Shown: positions 19,577 to 28,539 of the stretch, in pieces
Layout of the letters: each line of letters opens with the position of its first letter
How positions within the stretch are numbered: position 1 is the first letter of the stretch
DNA from: Acinetobacter brisouioides
GTDB taxonomy: Bacteria > Pseudomonadota > Gammaproteobacteria > Pseudomonadales > Moraxellaceae
Direction: 5' to 3'
Length of the DNA: 64,000 bases
Assembly (NCBI RefSeq): GCF_004331075.1
Contig: NZ_SJNX01000008.1
Coordinates: 124,001-188,000, forward strand
Notes under the pieces: generated by a model
What the model was told of the DNA's origin: nothing
Databases searched by the model: none
The model's input: the letters and a program-made list of their open reading frames with translations, nothing else
Made by a program: the position numbers and the translations under genes

Positions 19577-19617
19577 TAAAAAAGCCCAAGTTTTAACTCA
19601 CCTTGGGCTTTTTTTAT
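19577..19617 (-). terminator. rraB terminator
   Basis: AAGCCCAAG pairs with CTTGGGCTT around an 11-base loop, with A/T-runs on both flanks. On the - strand it closes rraB and insulates prpF from it. Confidence 0.88.
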
Positions 19618-19643
19618 CTGTTCAGATGTTTAAATCAGAAGAA

Positions 19644-20018
19644 TTACTCTTCATCTTCTTCATAGTCAAACAGGTAGCTGGTGCAGCCCCAACCATCATA
19701 TTCACCACCGAATTCTTTGCCGATACGACCAAACCAGTCTTCCAAATCGACTAAATCTTCATGTTCCAAAATCATATTAACGTGAACATTTAGTATCCAC
19801 AAATTTTCTTGTTCACTGTGCTGATCTTCTTGATATAACGAGATCTTTTGCTCTTGATGCAATAAATGCAATGCACATTTCTCTGCTTGTTCCTTTTGCT
19901 CAAACGCAATCGAAAATTCGACTTCATGCGGCTCGCAAAGGTCATTACCATCTTCAAACATTTGCCAAAGCAGGTTGCCATTTTCATCATCAGGGAATTG
20001 TTGATAATCACGCGTCAT
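19644..20018 (-). CDS. rraB: ribonuclease E inhibitor RraB family protein
   Basis: Small acidic protein of 124 residues resembling RraB, which binds RNase E and alters degradosome activity in enterobacteria. Family features are the N-terminal FPDDENGNLLWQM and a C-terminal DLEDWFGRIGKEFGGEYDGWGC. An AAGGA ribosome site precedes the start by 7 bases. It has its own terminator and promoter region. Two palindromes lie upstream, one matching the GntR/prp operator core, so its expression may respond to the same regulator as propionate metabolism. That link is inference. Confidence 0.82.
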   Translation of the reverse strand: MTRDYQQFPDDENGNLLWQMFEDGNDLCEPHEVEFSIAFEQKEQAEKCALHLLHQEQKISLYQEDQHSEQENLWILNVHVNMILEHEDLVDLEDWFGRIGKEFGGEYDGWGCTSYLFDYEEDEE

Positions 20019-20044
20019 TGTTAGGTCCTTATTGTGTGCTAACT

Positions 20045-20058
20045 ATTGTTATAACAAT
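20045..20058. promoter_or_regulatory. second palindrome in the rraB leader
   Basis: ATTGTTATAACAAT is a perfect 14-base palindrome ending 26 bases before the rraB start. Its arms resemble the GntR site, but the spacing between half-sites is 4 rather than 2 bases, so it may be a different element. Confidence 0.4.
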
Positions 20059-20105
20059 TAGCTTAGTTCATTTTTATTGCAGTTTAGCGATATGTCAAAC
20101 AAAAA

Positions 20106-20121
20106 ATATTGTCGACAATAT
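20106..20121. promoter_or_regulatory. GntR-type operator palindrome upstream of rraB
   Basis: Perfect 16-base palindrome ATATTGTCGACAATAT, about 88 bases upstream of rraB. A TTGACA -35-like box (20093-20098, - strand) begins 8 bases further on, so the operator lies just upstream of a likely promoter. Confidence 0.65.
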
Positions 20122-20145
20122 GACTATTAAACATGAATAGGCAGG

Positions 20146-20811
20146 CTAGAATGGTGCAGGTAAATCCAACTCAATTTCATGTTGAGTTAACGGTTGCCGA
20201 AATGCCAGATAAGCAGCGTGTAGCGCCATACGGGGCAAGGCAAATTTTTTCGGTTCGGGATGATACAGCTTGTCACCCATAATCGGATGCCCAATATGTG
20301 CCATATGCACGCGCAACTGATGAGACCGCCCTGTAATTGGCGTAAGTTTTACCCTACTGATATCTAGCTCAAAATCACACTCTATACGTTGATACAATGT
20401 TTTGGCAGCTTTACCTAGCTCAAAATCAACTTTTTGTTTAGGCCGATTTGGCCAATCAGTAATGAGGGGAACTTCAACACAACCTTCTGCTGTAATTTCC
20501 CCTTGAAGCAATGCCACATAATGTTTAGTGACCTGACGTGCCTGAAACATTTTACTCACTGCAACTTCAGCGTCACGGTGTTTAGCAAACATCAAAAGCC
20601 CAGAAGTTGCCATATCTAGCCGATGTGTGACTTTGGCTTGTGGATATTGCTGCAAAATCCGCAAATATGCGCTGTCCTGATGTTCTGGTAAGCGCCCCAT
20701 CACCGACAATAATCCTGCTGGCTTATTAATCACGAGCAAATCATCATCTTCATAAATGGTATGTAACGGTTCTTGTGGTGGGCAATACACAAACGCAACA
20801 TCGGCAGACAT
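20146..20811 (-). CDS. rluA: dual-specificity RNA pseudouridine synthase RluA
   Basis: RluA makes pseudouridine in 23S rRNA (position 746 in E. coli) and in tRNA position 32. The catalytic aspartate lies in HRLDMATSG, and KPITGRSHQLRVHM-type conserved sequence is present as TPITGRSHQLRVH. The INKPAGLLSVMGR opening and the WPNRPKQKV stretch are RluA-like, and the length of about 221 residues fits. A TTG four codons earlier is in frame, but the ATG at 20811 is preferred. It lies upstream of rraB on the same strand, with the GntR-type operator in between. Confidence 0.92.
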   Translation of the reverse strand: MSADVAFVYCPPQEPLHTIYEDDDLLVINKPAGLLSVMGRLPEHQDSAYLRILQQYPQAKVTHRLDMATSGLLMFAKHRDAEVAVSKMFQARQVTKHYVALLQGEITAEGCVEVPLITDWPNRPKQKVDFELGKAAKTLYQRIECDFELDISRVKLTPITGRSHQLRVHMAHIGHPIMGDKLYHPEPKKFALPRMALHAAYLAFRQPLTQHEIELDLPAPF

Positions 20812-20896
20812 AATACAATTCAAACAAAAAACAATGCGGACAACATAACAATGACACCTTCAGCTGTCAATCTAGCATCGTCAACTTGACATATAG

Positions 20897-21601
20897 CTAA
20901 CGTCTTTTGTTCATCTCACTGAGCAAATCAAGTTGAATTTCTTGAATTTGTGCTAAACGTTCCCACTGATGCGACAGTAAATGGTCAATCTTTTCATGTA
21001 AATGCCGAATTTCCAGCTCTGCCTTTAAATTAATCTGGTAATCATGTTGGGAACGCAACCGATCTTTGGCTTCCTGACGGTTCTGGCTCATCATAATAAT
21101 GGGTGCCTGAACGGCTGCAATACAGGACAATACTAAATTCAGAAAAATAAATGGATACGGGTCAATAGGATGTAACATCACCACCGTGGTATTTATAACA
21201 ATCCATGCTGCTAAAAAAATGAAAAACAAAATCAGAAATGTCCAGCTCCCACCAAAACTGGCAATTTTATCGGCTAACCTTTCTCCAAATGTCCAGTTTT
21301 CATCAAGTTCAACCTCAACATTTTTGGTAATCAGCTCATGATTTTGCATGCTAAGAACGACTTCCTGCTCTAGATCGGTCAGTTCACCTTTTTCTGACTT
21401 GAGCAAAGAATGTACGTATTGGATACGATAGTGCGCTAAATCAGAACGACAAATAAAGCTCTGCTCAGACCATTCTGGATAGTCTTTAAGAATCGCATCG
21501 GCAATTACATCACGAATCGCATCACTAGGAATCAATACTTTTAAGGGAAAAGTTTTTTTGCATACGATGCATTGATGCATTGAGTTTCTATTATTGTCCA
21601 T
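20897..21601 (-). CDS. DUF1003 membrane protein with N-terminal zinc-binding cysteines
   Basis: 234 residues. An N-terminal CIVCKKTFP knuckle, with a further C in FICRSDL, suggests a small metal site. Two transmembrane helices follow near residues 120-140 and 150-172, with the family-typical WTFLILFFIFLAAW and YPFIFLNLVLSCIAAVQAP. The C-terminal stretch after residue 175 is predicted coiled coil (HLHEKIDHLL). The DUF1003 family is widespread and its biochemical role is not established. GGGGAA precedes the start codon. It stands alone between rluA and a small membrane protein. Confidence 0.85.
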   Translation of the reverse strand: MDNNRNSMHQCIVCKKTFPLKVLIPSDAIRDVIADAILKDYPEWSEQSFICRSDLAHYRIQYVHSLLKSEKGELTDLEQEVVLSMQNHELITKNVEVELDENWTFGERLADKIASFGGSWTFLILFFIFLAAWIVINTTVVMLHPIDPYPFIFLNLVLSCIAAVQAPIIMMSQNRQEAKDRLRSQHDYQINLKAELEIRHLHEKIDHLLSHQWERLAQIQEIQLDLLSEMNKRR

Positions 21602-21704
21602 AATTCCCCGATATTGTTAATCTTATCTCCATGATGGTAGTAAGATTTGACTATTTTATGGCAACTGTTGAATGGTTTGCTTTACCCTTCTTCTTTGGTT
21701 CAAA

Positions 21705-21953
21705 TCATGGATTTCTTGCAAGCGTCATGGCAATCCACGGCACCAGATTAAACATAATGATGGCAATTTTATAAAAGGCGATGCCCGAATAATGAATCAC
21801 ATCAAACGTGTTATCGGACAAATTAAACCAACTGCCCTGTAAACGTTTTAAGAACTGGCGTGCAAAAACAAACAGCAAAAACCAAATCATTAAAATGGCA
21901 TAGTTAATCAAGGTAGCATAAAGTAAAACTTGTCGTATGACTTCATAACTCAT
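21705..21953 (-). CDS. small two-helix membrane protein (DUF6868-like)
   Basis: 82 residues with two strongly hydrophobic segments (about 8-30 and 58-77) joined by a polar loop. It resembles the small conserved DUF6868-type proteins found in gammaproteobacteria; function unknown. AAGG lies 10 bases before the ATG, and the reading frame is well formed, so I take it as real. It is on the same strand as the DUF1003 gene, with about 100 bases between them, so they may or may not be co-transcribed. Confidence 0.7.
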   Translation of the reverse strand: MSYEVIRQVLLYATLINYAILMIWFLLFVFARQFLKRLQGSWFNLSDNTFDVIHYSGIAFYKIAIIMFNLVPWIAMTLARNP

Positions 21954-22096
21954 GAGGTTGCCTTATTTTTGTGGGTTACGTTTAATATCATAGCGCAAAA
22001 AATCAGCAGAAGATAAAAATACAAGTTTAATTTAATTAAAATAAAATATTTAAAAACAATATCTTAAATAAAATATAAAAAACTATTATTTCTTTA

Positions 22097-22147
22097 GCAT
22101 TCCATATTCAGTGAGAAGTTTTACTAAATATGAAATGCCTTTTTTTT
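22097..22147. terminator. strong hairpin downstream of the outer-membrane protein gene
   Basis: GCATTCCATATTCAG pairs with CTAAATATGAAATGC (two G-U pairs on the reverse). A T8 run follows on the + strand; on the - strand a T-run comes only about 15 bases later. It probably ends the - strand porin gene, although the better T-run faces the other way. Confidence 0.65.
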
Positions 22148-22166
22148 ACTTAGGCTAAATTGCTTC

Positions 22167-23030
22167 TTAAAAAGCCTTCAAGAAACGTAAATTAATACGA
22201 TTGTCTTCTTTAAAACCATTTTCAACTTTTAGATCACGTCCATATGCCGCAATGACTTGCGTGGTTGGTGTTGGGCTAATCCCTGTCCCCACCCAAAATT
22301 TGGTTTGCTGTGTCCCATTGCTTGTCACACCTGCCTGTTTTGTGTCACCTGCATCACTATAAGAAAGACCTGCACGCAAATCGACTTTATCATTCAGGAA
22401 ATAACGAGCATTGGTCTGCACCTGATAGCCAATATCCTGCTTCTTGTCACCACCGATTGCATCGGTGTTTTTACCATAAATGGTCATATCCGCCGACACA
22501 TCCCACGCCAGTTTTGGCGTCAAACGTGTGGTATAGGCTGCCTGTATATTCAACTTGTAGCGATTTTCTCCAAGATTCAGAGCCTTAGTTGCTGAGTACT
22601 GACCTGTTGGCAAAAACAAGTACGGCGTAATACCAAAAGTGCTGTGAGTGCTGGCATTGTTATATAAAAAGAATGTATTGGCTAAAATAATATCGCCCAA
22701 GCCACTGCTCGAGCCTAAATCTGAAATATCTTTACCTGCATCTAAACGCCCGAAAGGAATCAAAATTTGTGGTGCAACATGAATCCCAGCAATGTCGGTG
22801 TAATGCACATAACGGGCAATCCCGACATCGGAAGTCAGGCTATAGTCCCCTACAACTTTGTCACTGCCACTATATAAAGCATCTCGAGTAGCGTGCTGAT
22901 AATACAAAATTGCCAGATTCGTACCACTTGGAGCATAGTCATAATCCCCAGCGTCTAAATCGACGGCATAGGCATGACTCAAACTTAAATAAACGGCAAT
23001 AGCAAGTGCGCTATTTGTTAAAAACTTCAT
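22167..23030 (-). CDS. outer-membrane beta-barrel protein of the phenol-degradation MetA-like family
   Basis: 287 residues. A signal peptide (MKFLTNSALAIAVYLSLSHA) is cleaved after AYA. The mature part alternates polar and aromatic/hydrophobic residues as in a beta-barrel and ends in phenylalanine (RFLKAF), the usual signal for outer-membrane insertion. The pattern fits the MetA-pathway transporter family (PF13557-like), often found near aromatic or hydrocarbon catabolic genes; no such genes are adjacent here. AAGGA precedes the start. It is a single gene with a hairpin after it. The transported compound is unknown. Confidence 0.8.
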   Translation of the reverse strand: MKFLTNSALAIAVYLSLSHAYAVDLDAGDYDYAPSGTNLAILYYQHATRDALYSGSDKVVGDYSLTSDVGIARYVHYTDIAGIHVAPQILIPFGRLDAGKDISDLGSSSGLGDIILANTFFLYNNASTHSTFGITPYLFLPTGQYSATKALNLGENRYKLNIQAAYTTRLTPKLAWDVSADMTIYGKNTDAIGGDKKQDIGYQVQTNARYFLNDKVDLRAGLSYSDAGDTKQAGVTSNGTQQTKFWVGTGISPTPTTQVIAAYGRDLKVENGFKEDNRINLRFLKAF

Positions 23031-24176
23031 ATTCTAATCCTTTGAATACCAAAAATAAAAAGCAGATCGTTGTCGTTTTTTTAAACAAAAAATTCTGCCG
23101 TTTTCTAATCTACTGTTTTTATTATTAAAAAAAAGCCATGCGATGGTCGTAATGACTTTATTGGTTTTATACGATCCAAGTATAAAATTTCGTGATGGTA
23201 TTATTTAGAAAAAAGCATAATACAAAGCTATTTCTTAAGCATTTATTAGATTGGCTACAAACTAGACAGTTTTTCTAAAAATTAACGTTTCTTTAGACGG
23301 TAAAATTTGCCTTTTTGCCCAAACTTTTTTGTAACTGAGCCAATGTTTTATGGTTTTAGATCTGCAACTGTCATGATGATCTGAGCATGGATAAGCTCAA
23401 TATTCAGAATTTTAGCTGTGTTTAGATATTTAGAGCTATGACAGAAATCGATATGCGAGAGAGGAAATATCTAAGGAATTGCAATTTTATGAAGGAAAAT
23501 AAGCTATAGAAAATTTATTAGAATGTGAGAATTTTTTAGGGTGTCAAGGGAAAACTCTATGGTTTACTTCAACAATCATGACTTGGTAAATGATGACCTT
23601 ATGCCTATAAACTCTTGATTTATAGCGTCCTAAGCCGAATCGAGACCTTTTGGGTGAGTACACACTTGCGTTATACGCTTCGGTGCATGCTACTCTTTTC
23701 GATCCCCATCACACCCTTGAAATATAGTTTAGTCAGATCATGATGGGATTGTTTTTCTAAGATAAACGCATTTAGGGATTTTTTGAAAAATTTTACCGAA
23801 AAATAAAACATTTTAAGAAATTATTCTTATTTTATAAAAATTAATCTTCATTTCATTGCACATTTCAGCCTGATTTATCATTTTTTTACCAATACTGTTA
23901 CTTATATTTAATAAAACATACGCTGCTGAGTAATGCTCATTTAGCAAAACAAGCTCAGTTTGAAGATAAGCACAATAACCTAGCTCTAAAACACCCCTAA
24001 CTCTAAAAGATTAAGAATATTTTCTTTACAAAGTTCAAAGTTTATACGCTCCAAAATCTTTACTTAAGATAAATAGAATATTCATATTTATTCTATAGAT
24101 TTCATATCACAATCATGCTAACAATCTATTTTTCAAGTTAATTTCCCCCAAATTTAAGCCAACAAGGACGTAGTAT
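23031..24176. other. 1.1-kb intergenic region before sdaA
   Basis: Holds the promoter region of the leftward porin gene, structured-RNA candidate copy 2 (23528-23717) and the sdaA upstream region. The rest is AT-rich with no frame that I would call a gene. It is unusually long for this chromosome. Confidence 0.6.
23528..23717. ncRNA. structured RNA candidate, copy 2 (C4-like/group I sRNA type)
   Basis: A 190-base element matching copy 1 at 10495-10680 at both ends and in a central AGCCGAATCGAGA-type block, while the parts between have diverged. Its ends pair better than those of copy 1: GGGTGT with ACACCC. Stems such as CTATAAA/TTTATAG and ATCAT/ATGAT occupy the positions of different stems in copy 1, so structure is conserved while bases change. 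It lies in an otherwise empty 1.1-kb region. The transcribed strand is not clear, as no strong promoter or terminator is shared by both copies. Confidence 0.6.
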
Positions 24177-25556
24177 ATGGCGCTTAGTGTATTTGACTTA
24201 TTTAAAATTGGTGTAGGGCCATCGAGTTCACATACGGTTGGCCCCATGCGGGCAGCACACAGCTTTAGTCAATACCTCGAAAAGCATCATCTTTTAACAT
24301 CGGTTTCAAAAATCAGCATTCATCTTTATGGTTCTTTGTCATCGACAGGGATTGGTCACAGCACCGACAAAGCTGTAATTTTAGGTTTAATGGGTTTTGA
24401 CCCTGAAAGCATTGATACCCAACAAAGCGATGGTTTATTAAAAACAGCATTGGCACAAAAAACTTTGATTATAAACGGGGCTCACCCTATCGCTTTTGAC
24501 TATACGACCGATGTGATGTTTACCGATGAACCTTTAGCCTACCATCCCAACGCAATGACCTTAACCGCCGACGATGGTCAAGGCAATGTACTCTACAAAA
24601 ACACTTATTATTCAGTCGGTGGCGGGTTTATTGTCGATGAAAGTCATATCCAGCAAGGTTCATTGGTCGCAGATGATACCCAAATTCCGTATCCGTTTAG
24701 TAGTGCCAAAGAACTTTTAGCCTTATGCAAGCAGCACAACTTGAGTGTTGGTCAACTGATGTTGGAAAATGAAAAAAGCTGGCGCAGCGAAGCTGAAATT
24801 CAGACAAAAATTATGGGCATTTGGCAAGTCATGCAAGAGTGCATTCAAAATGGCTTGCAAAATGAAGGCATTCTCCCTGGTGGATTAAATGTCAAACGTC
24901 GCGCTAAAAAGATTCATCAGCAGTTATTGCAAAAGAAAAACTCAAATTTAATTGATACAACATTTACAGCCATGGAATGGGTCAATTTATTTGCGCTGGC
25001 AGTTAATGAAGAAAATGCTGCAGGTGGTCGTGTGGTGACTGCCCCAACCAATGGCGCAGCAGGCATTATTCCTGCAGTTTTATATTATTACGTCACTTTC
25101 TCACAAGATTTGTCCGAAGACAAAATCGTCCGTTTTTTCTTGAGTGCGGCAGCAGTGGGTATTTTATGTAAATTAAAAGCATCAATCTCAGGAGCAGAAG
25201 TCGGTTGTCAGGGTGAAGTCGGTTCAGCGTGTTCAATGGCATCTGCGGGATTGACCGAAATTTTAGGTGGTACACCAGATCAGGTTGAACATGCGGCTGA
25301 AATTGGATTGGAACATAATTTGGGGCTGACTTGCGACCCTGTGGGTGGATTAGTGCAAATTCCGTGTATCGAACGTAATGCGATTGCAGCAGTCAAAGCG
25401 ATTAATGCTGCACAGATGGCACTGCATGATGATGGTGAACATTTTATTTCACTTGATAAAGTGATTCAGACCATGAAGGAAACAGGCAAAGATATGTCAG
25501 ATAAATATAAAGAAACCTCAAAAGGTGGTTTAGCAGTCAATTCGATTGAGTGTTAA
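24177..25556 (+). CDS. sdaA: L-serine ammonia-lyase (iron-sulfur)
   Basis: Deaminates L-serine to pyruvate and ammonia, using a 4Fe-4S cluster. It is the single-chain form, 459 residues, with the beta domain first ([16 protein letters not shown]) and the alpha domain after. Cysteine-containing stretches [16 protein letters not shown] and [18 protein letters not shown] supply the cluster ligands. AAGGA lies 8 bases before the ATG. The gene is monocistronic with a strong terminator. Its pyruvate product fits the nearby lactate and methylcitrate genes only in a general way. Confidence 0.95.
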   Translation: MALSVFDLFKIGVGPSSSHTVGPMRAAHSFSQYLEKHHLLTSVSKISIHLYGSLSSTGIGHSTDKAVILGLMGFDPESIDTQQSDGLLKTALAQKTLIINGAHPIAFDYTTDVMFTDEPLAYHPNAMTLTADDGQGNVLYKNTYYSVGGGFIVDESHIQQGSLVADDTQIPYPFSSAKELLALCKQHNLSVGQLMLENEKSWRSEAEIQTKIMGIWQVMQECIQNGLQNEGILPGGLNVKRRAKKIHQQLLQKKNSNLIDTTFTAMEWVNLFALAVNEENAAGGRVVTAPTNGAAGIIPAVLYYYVTFSQDLSEDKIVRFFLSAAAVGILCKLKASISGAEVGCQGEVGSACSMASAGLTEILGGTPDQVEHAAEIGLEHNLGLTCDPVGGLVQIPCIERNAIAAVKAINAAQMALHDDGEHFISLDKVIQTMKETGKDMSDKYKETSKGGLAVNSIEC

Positions 25557-25637
25557 TAGTTTCATGCACAGTCTGTAAGTTGACACTTAAGCTTCAAAAA
25601 CTTAACGATTATTGCATATTGCACATACACAAATGTA

Positions 25638-25668
25638 AAAAGCCCTATCATGTGATAGGGCTTTTTTA
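25638..25668. terminator. sdaA terminator
   Basis: AGCCCTATCA pairs with TGATAGGGCT around a two-base tip, flanked by AAAA and TTTTTT. Works in both directions, so it may also close the zinc-ribbon gene. Confidence 0.9.
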
Positions 25669-25702
25669 AAAACAGAGAGTAGCTGTTTTTATATGTGCAG
25701 CT

Positions 25703-25846
25703 TTAAGCAATTTTATCGTTAAATTTATTGCTGTGGCATTTGGTACACGGAGGTAAACGATCTGTACCAATTTCTAAGTAAACGCGATGTCCGCATTGGA
25801 CACAAAAATAGAAGCCTGTTCCAGGTTGAGAGCCAGCAGTTACCAT
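25703..25846 (-). CDS. 47-residue zinc-ribbon protein
   Basis: A tiny gene: ATG at 25846 with GGAGA 6 bases upstream, 47 codons, stop at 25703. The protein begins MVTAGSQPGTGFYFC and has two cysteine pairs, CVQC and CTKC, 16 residues apart, which together form a rubredoxin-like or zinc-ribbon knuckle. Between the pairs lies GHRVYLEIGTDRLPP, the usual pattern of such ribbons. It resembles the C-terminal zinc ribbon of DUF1451-type proteins. Function unknown. It shares the sdaA terminator region in the convergent direction. Confidence 0.8.
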   Translation of the reverse strand: MVTAGSQPGTGFYFCVQCGHRVYLEIGTDRLPPCTKCHSNKFNDKIA

Positions 25847-26251
25847 CTTTGTTCTCCATAGATTTTAGAAATGGTGTTCAAAGTATAGACAAAATGAGAG
25901 GCTTGTCTACACATTATTTCCAATTAAAATGACTATATAATTTAAAAAAATGCTTAATTGATAAATTTGAACAACCAAGCCTACCTGTTTTAGGAAATTC
26001 TTATTACTTTTAAGATACTTATGCGCAAAAACCATTTTTCTTGGTCGATGGAAATTTGATGCTGTGTTTTTGTTATAAGATGAAAGTCTTAAATTTTGAT
26101 ACAAATAAGCCCCGTGAGGTTGGGGCTTTGAGTTAAAGCTTTTTGCTTTTCATAACTAAGCTTACCTTATTTTTAATTAATTACTAAGGCATTTTATAGG
26201 TAATGAACAGGCATTTTTTAATCAATATTCAGACATTTAAGCAGAAAACTA
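25847..26251. other. 405-base region between the zinc-ribbon gene and the ATPase module
   Basis: Contains the promoter region of the zinc-ribbon gene and a hairpin at 26107-26128. An open frame at 25907-26104 begins with TTG, has no ribosome site and overlaps the hairpin flank; I do not call it. The sequence is AT-rich. Confidence 0.5.
26107..26128. terminator. hairpin downstream of the ATPase module
   Basis: AAGCCCC pairs with GGGGCTT around an 8-base loop. Flanking T-runs are short. It lies about 125 bases after the end of the two-gene module on the - strand. Confidence 0.55.
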
Positions 26252-27007
26252 CTATCTATCTAGTATTCTTCCTTCTGGAGTTATATTAAGATAATTCCCT
26301 CTTGAACTTTCAGAACTTAGCTGAACATCCCAATGATCTTTATGCAATAGGTCCATTTTCCAAATATGCCCATTATGATCAATAAACCCATAAGGCGCTT
26401 TATGATGCCGGATAGGAGTTAATGAATTACTCCATGTATTAGGTGGTATAAATTGATATTCACCCGAAGTAGGTAATTTAATATTATTAGGATAAACTCT
26501 TAACCAAGGATTTAACAGTATTTCCACATTAAGTAATTTTTCATCTAAGATTAGATAACCCTTATAATCAGCAGGATAACCGCAATTTTCATGAGAAAAT
26601 ATTGCTTCCTCATGTTTCATTTTAGCAATTCTATACTTACCAAAAACCTCCAAGAAATCTTCAAAAATCATTTGAATTGAATCTGATAAAATTTTGCAAG
26701 GTTTCTCTGAAATTTCTTTCTTAGAATTTGGATGCTTCAGAGTTTTAACTCTGCCCAATTCAGGCAATATTGCACTACACCATAAATTTAAGACACCAGA
26801 CCATTTCTCATCTTCATATAAGTTCCAAGGATAAGTGTTTTGATAAATTTTATAAATCTCTTCTGAGAGAACTAAGTTCATATTTTCATTACTGTTAATA
26901 ATATCAAATATCCCAATTAAACTATTTATTATTTTATCTTCAATTTCAGAAGCATTTTGATAAGGGTAGTCAACTAAATAATGTGGACATAATGTGATAT
27001 CAGGCAT
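26252..27007 (-). CDS. unknown protein with toxin-like C-terminus, partner of the DUF3696 ATPase
   Basis: 251 residues, no signal peptide or membrane segment. The first 150 residues are not recognisable. The C-terminal 60 residues contain GFIDHNGHIWKMDLLHKDHWDVQL followed by NYLNITPEGRI when read in short pieces: FIDHNGHIW, HKDHWDVQL, YLNITPEGRI. A His-rich HWDVQ core followed by a Y-N-x-x-P-x-G strand recurs in C-terminal nuclease domains of bacterial polymorphic toxins as I know them. Its ATG lies within the ATPase stop region (8-base overlap), so the two are translationally coupled. I infer an effector, possibly a nuclease, controlled by the ATPase. No function is proven. Confidence 0.7.
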   Translation of the reverse strand: MPDITLCPHYLVDYPYQNASEIEDKIINSLIGIFDIINSNENMNLVLSEEIYKIYQNTYPWNLYEDEKWSGVLNLWCSAILPELGRVKTLKHPNSKKEISEKPCKILSDSIQMIFEDFLEVFGKYRIAKMKHEEAIFSHENCGYPADYKGYLILDEKLLNVEILLNPWLRVYPNNIKLPTSGEYQFIPPNTWSNSLTPIRHHKAPYGFIDHNGHIWKMDLLHKDHWDVQLSSESSRGNYLNITPEGRILDR

Positions 27008-28316
27008 TTCTTGATTTCACTCTTGCTTTTAATATTTCTCTAGCAATATTTTCAGATTCATCCAGAAACCCTTTAGGCCATTCTGGAAACATACCTGTTT
27101 CATCTATCTCAAATTGCTTAATTTGAGTGCCATTTTCATCTTGATCTATAAAAACAATATTGATAAGTTCTTTTAATGATGGATCTTGAATTACCCTTAA
27201 GCGAAGCTTATTTACCAATTCTTGGCTATGCGTTTCAATAATAAATTTTTTCTTATCTTGGATAAAAGCCAAAAACAAATCTGCTAATTTAGATGCACTT
27301 GATGGATGCAAATGTATTTCAGGTTGCTCTATAAGCAATAGATTATCATCATTATTTAACAATCCCAATAAAATTACTGGCAATACTTGTGAGTAGCCAA
27401 AACCAACATCTGCCAATGATACAGCTGAATTGGAATTTCTAATTTTTAAATCAATTTGATAAATCATATCACTGATTTTTTCAGATGAAATTTCCTGACC
27501 CAACCCTAAAATTTCAATACTCTTATGTAAAGCATCCAACAGTTTATAATCTTTATTATTAAATTTAACAATTTCATTTTTTTTAGACCACAATACATGA
27601 GCAATATTAGCCCCACTTTCACTTATATCTGTAGCATTATTAGAATAATGGATATAGATACGCTCAGGATTTGCTCTAATTGGACTGAGATATTTAATCT
27701 TTCTAATGTTTCTTGAAAAATCATCTACATACATGTTATCAAAAACAAAATATATAGGAAAAACAAAACCTGTATGATCTTTTAATCTGATATTAACTGG
27801 AATGAAGTTTTTAAAAACAGTCTCAACTTTCCCCGTAGATATTACATTTTTAAATTTTTTATTTTTTTTAATATCAGACAAAACTGATTTCATGTTTTTT
27901 GATAAAAATTCATTATTAATATTATTAAAATTTACTTCTTTACCATCACTTTCATAAATAAATTTAATCAACTTTGGAATATACGATTCTTCATACTTTT
28001 TATTTTTAAACTCAATTTTTATATTATATTTATTTTTATCTCTTTGAAATTCCAACCCATAGGAAATCTTAGCTTCATTTATTTTTGGAACACCATAACT
28101 AATGTCCTTTAAGCTAGAAAATTTTAAGTACTTTCCCTCCACATTTAAATCAGAATTATTTTCTTCATCGAGTGTTTGCTTCAACAATAATAAACTTTGA
28201 ATAATTGAAGATTTACCACAACTATTTCTCCCCAATAAAATTGTTAGTGGCTTAATTTTTAAATTTTCTAATTTTTTAAAAGATTTAAAATTCTCTAAAG
28301 ATAAGCTTGTAATCAT
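27000..28316 (-). CDS. AAA/ABC-type ATPase with C-terminal DUF3696
   Basis: 438-residue SMC/OLD-like ATPase. Walker A is GRNSCGKSSI (about 29-38). A signature-like loop LADVGFGYSQVLP lies near 305, Walker B LLLIEQPEIHLHP near 335, and an H-loop IIETHSQELVNKL near 370. The C-terminus has FPEWPKGFLDE, the hallmark of DUF3696. The middle is Lys/Asn/Ile-rich, and the gene is clearly more AT-rich than acnD beside it, as expected of transferred DNA. No strong ribosome site is seen. ATPases of this type often pair with an effector in phage-defence modules. Here the partner is the overlapping downstream gene. Confidence 0.85.
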   Translation of the reverse strand: MITSLSLENFKSFKKLENLKIKPLTILLGRNSCGKSSIIQSLLLLKQTLDEENNSDLNVEGKYLKFSSLKDISYGVPKINEAKISYGLEFQRDKNKYNIKIEFKNKKYEESYIPKLIKFIYESDGKEVNFNNINNEFLSKNMKSVLSDIKKNKKFKNVISTGKVETVFKNFIPVNIRLKDHTGFVFPIYFVFDNMYVDDFSRNIRKIKYLSPIRANPERIYIHYSNNATDISESGANIAHVLWSKKNEIVKFNNKDYKLLDALHKSIEILGLGQEISSEKISDMIYQIDLKIRNSNSAVSLADVGFGYSQVLPVILLGLLNNDDNLLLIEQPEIHLHPSSASKLADLFLAFIQDKKKFIIETHSQELVNKLRLRVIQDPSLKELINIVFIDQDENGTQIKQFEIDETGMFPEWPKGFLDESENIAREILKARVKSRNA

Positions 28317-28470
28317 TAAAACTAATTCTTAAAAAAACCCTCTCAAATACTAGATCACATCCTCATTAATTTCAATATCTTACCATAAATTTCCTTACAA
28401 AAATCTTAAATAATACCTGAACACCTAACCCAACCAATATATAGGTTTATCATCTGCATCTATTACAATT

Positions 28471-28503
28471 AAAAAATCCCTATCTTTTGATAGGGATTTT
28501 TTT
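28471..28503. terminator. acnD terminator
   Basis: AAAATCCCTATC pairs with GATAGGGATTTT around a 4-base loop, with A6 before and T7 after. It is bidirectional and separates the methylcitrate operon from the ATPase module, which therefore needs its own promoter. Confidence 0.92.
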
Positions 28504-28539
28504 AAACAATATCAATAAACTTTAACTAAAACTGGGCAA

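Noticed and set aside
25907..26104. 65-codon frame on the - strand between the zinc-ribbon gene and the ATPase module
   Set aside because: TTG start, no ribosome site, overlaps the hairpin flank, composition like random AT-rich DNA.
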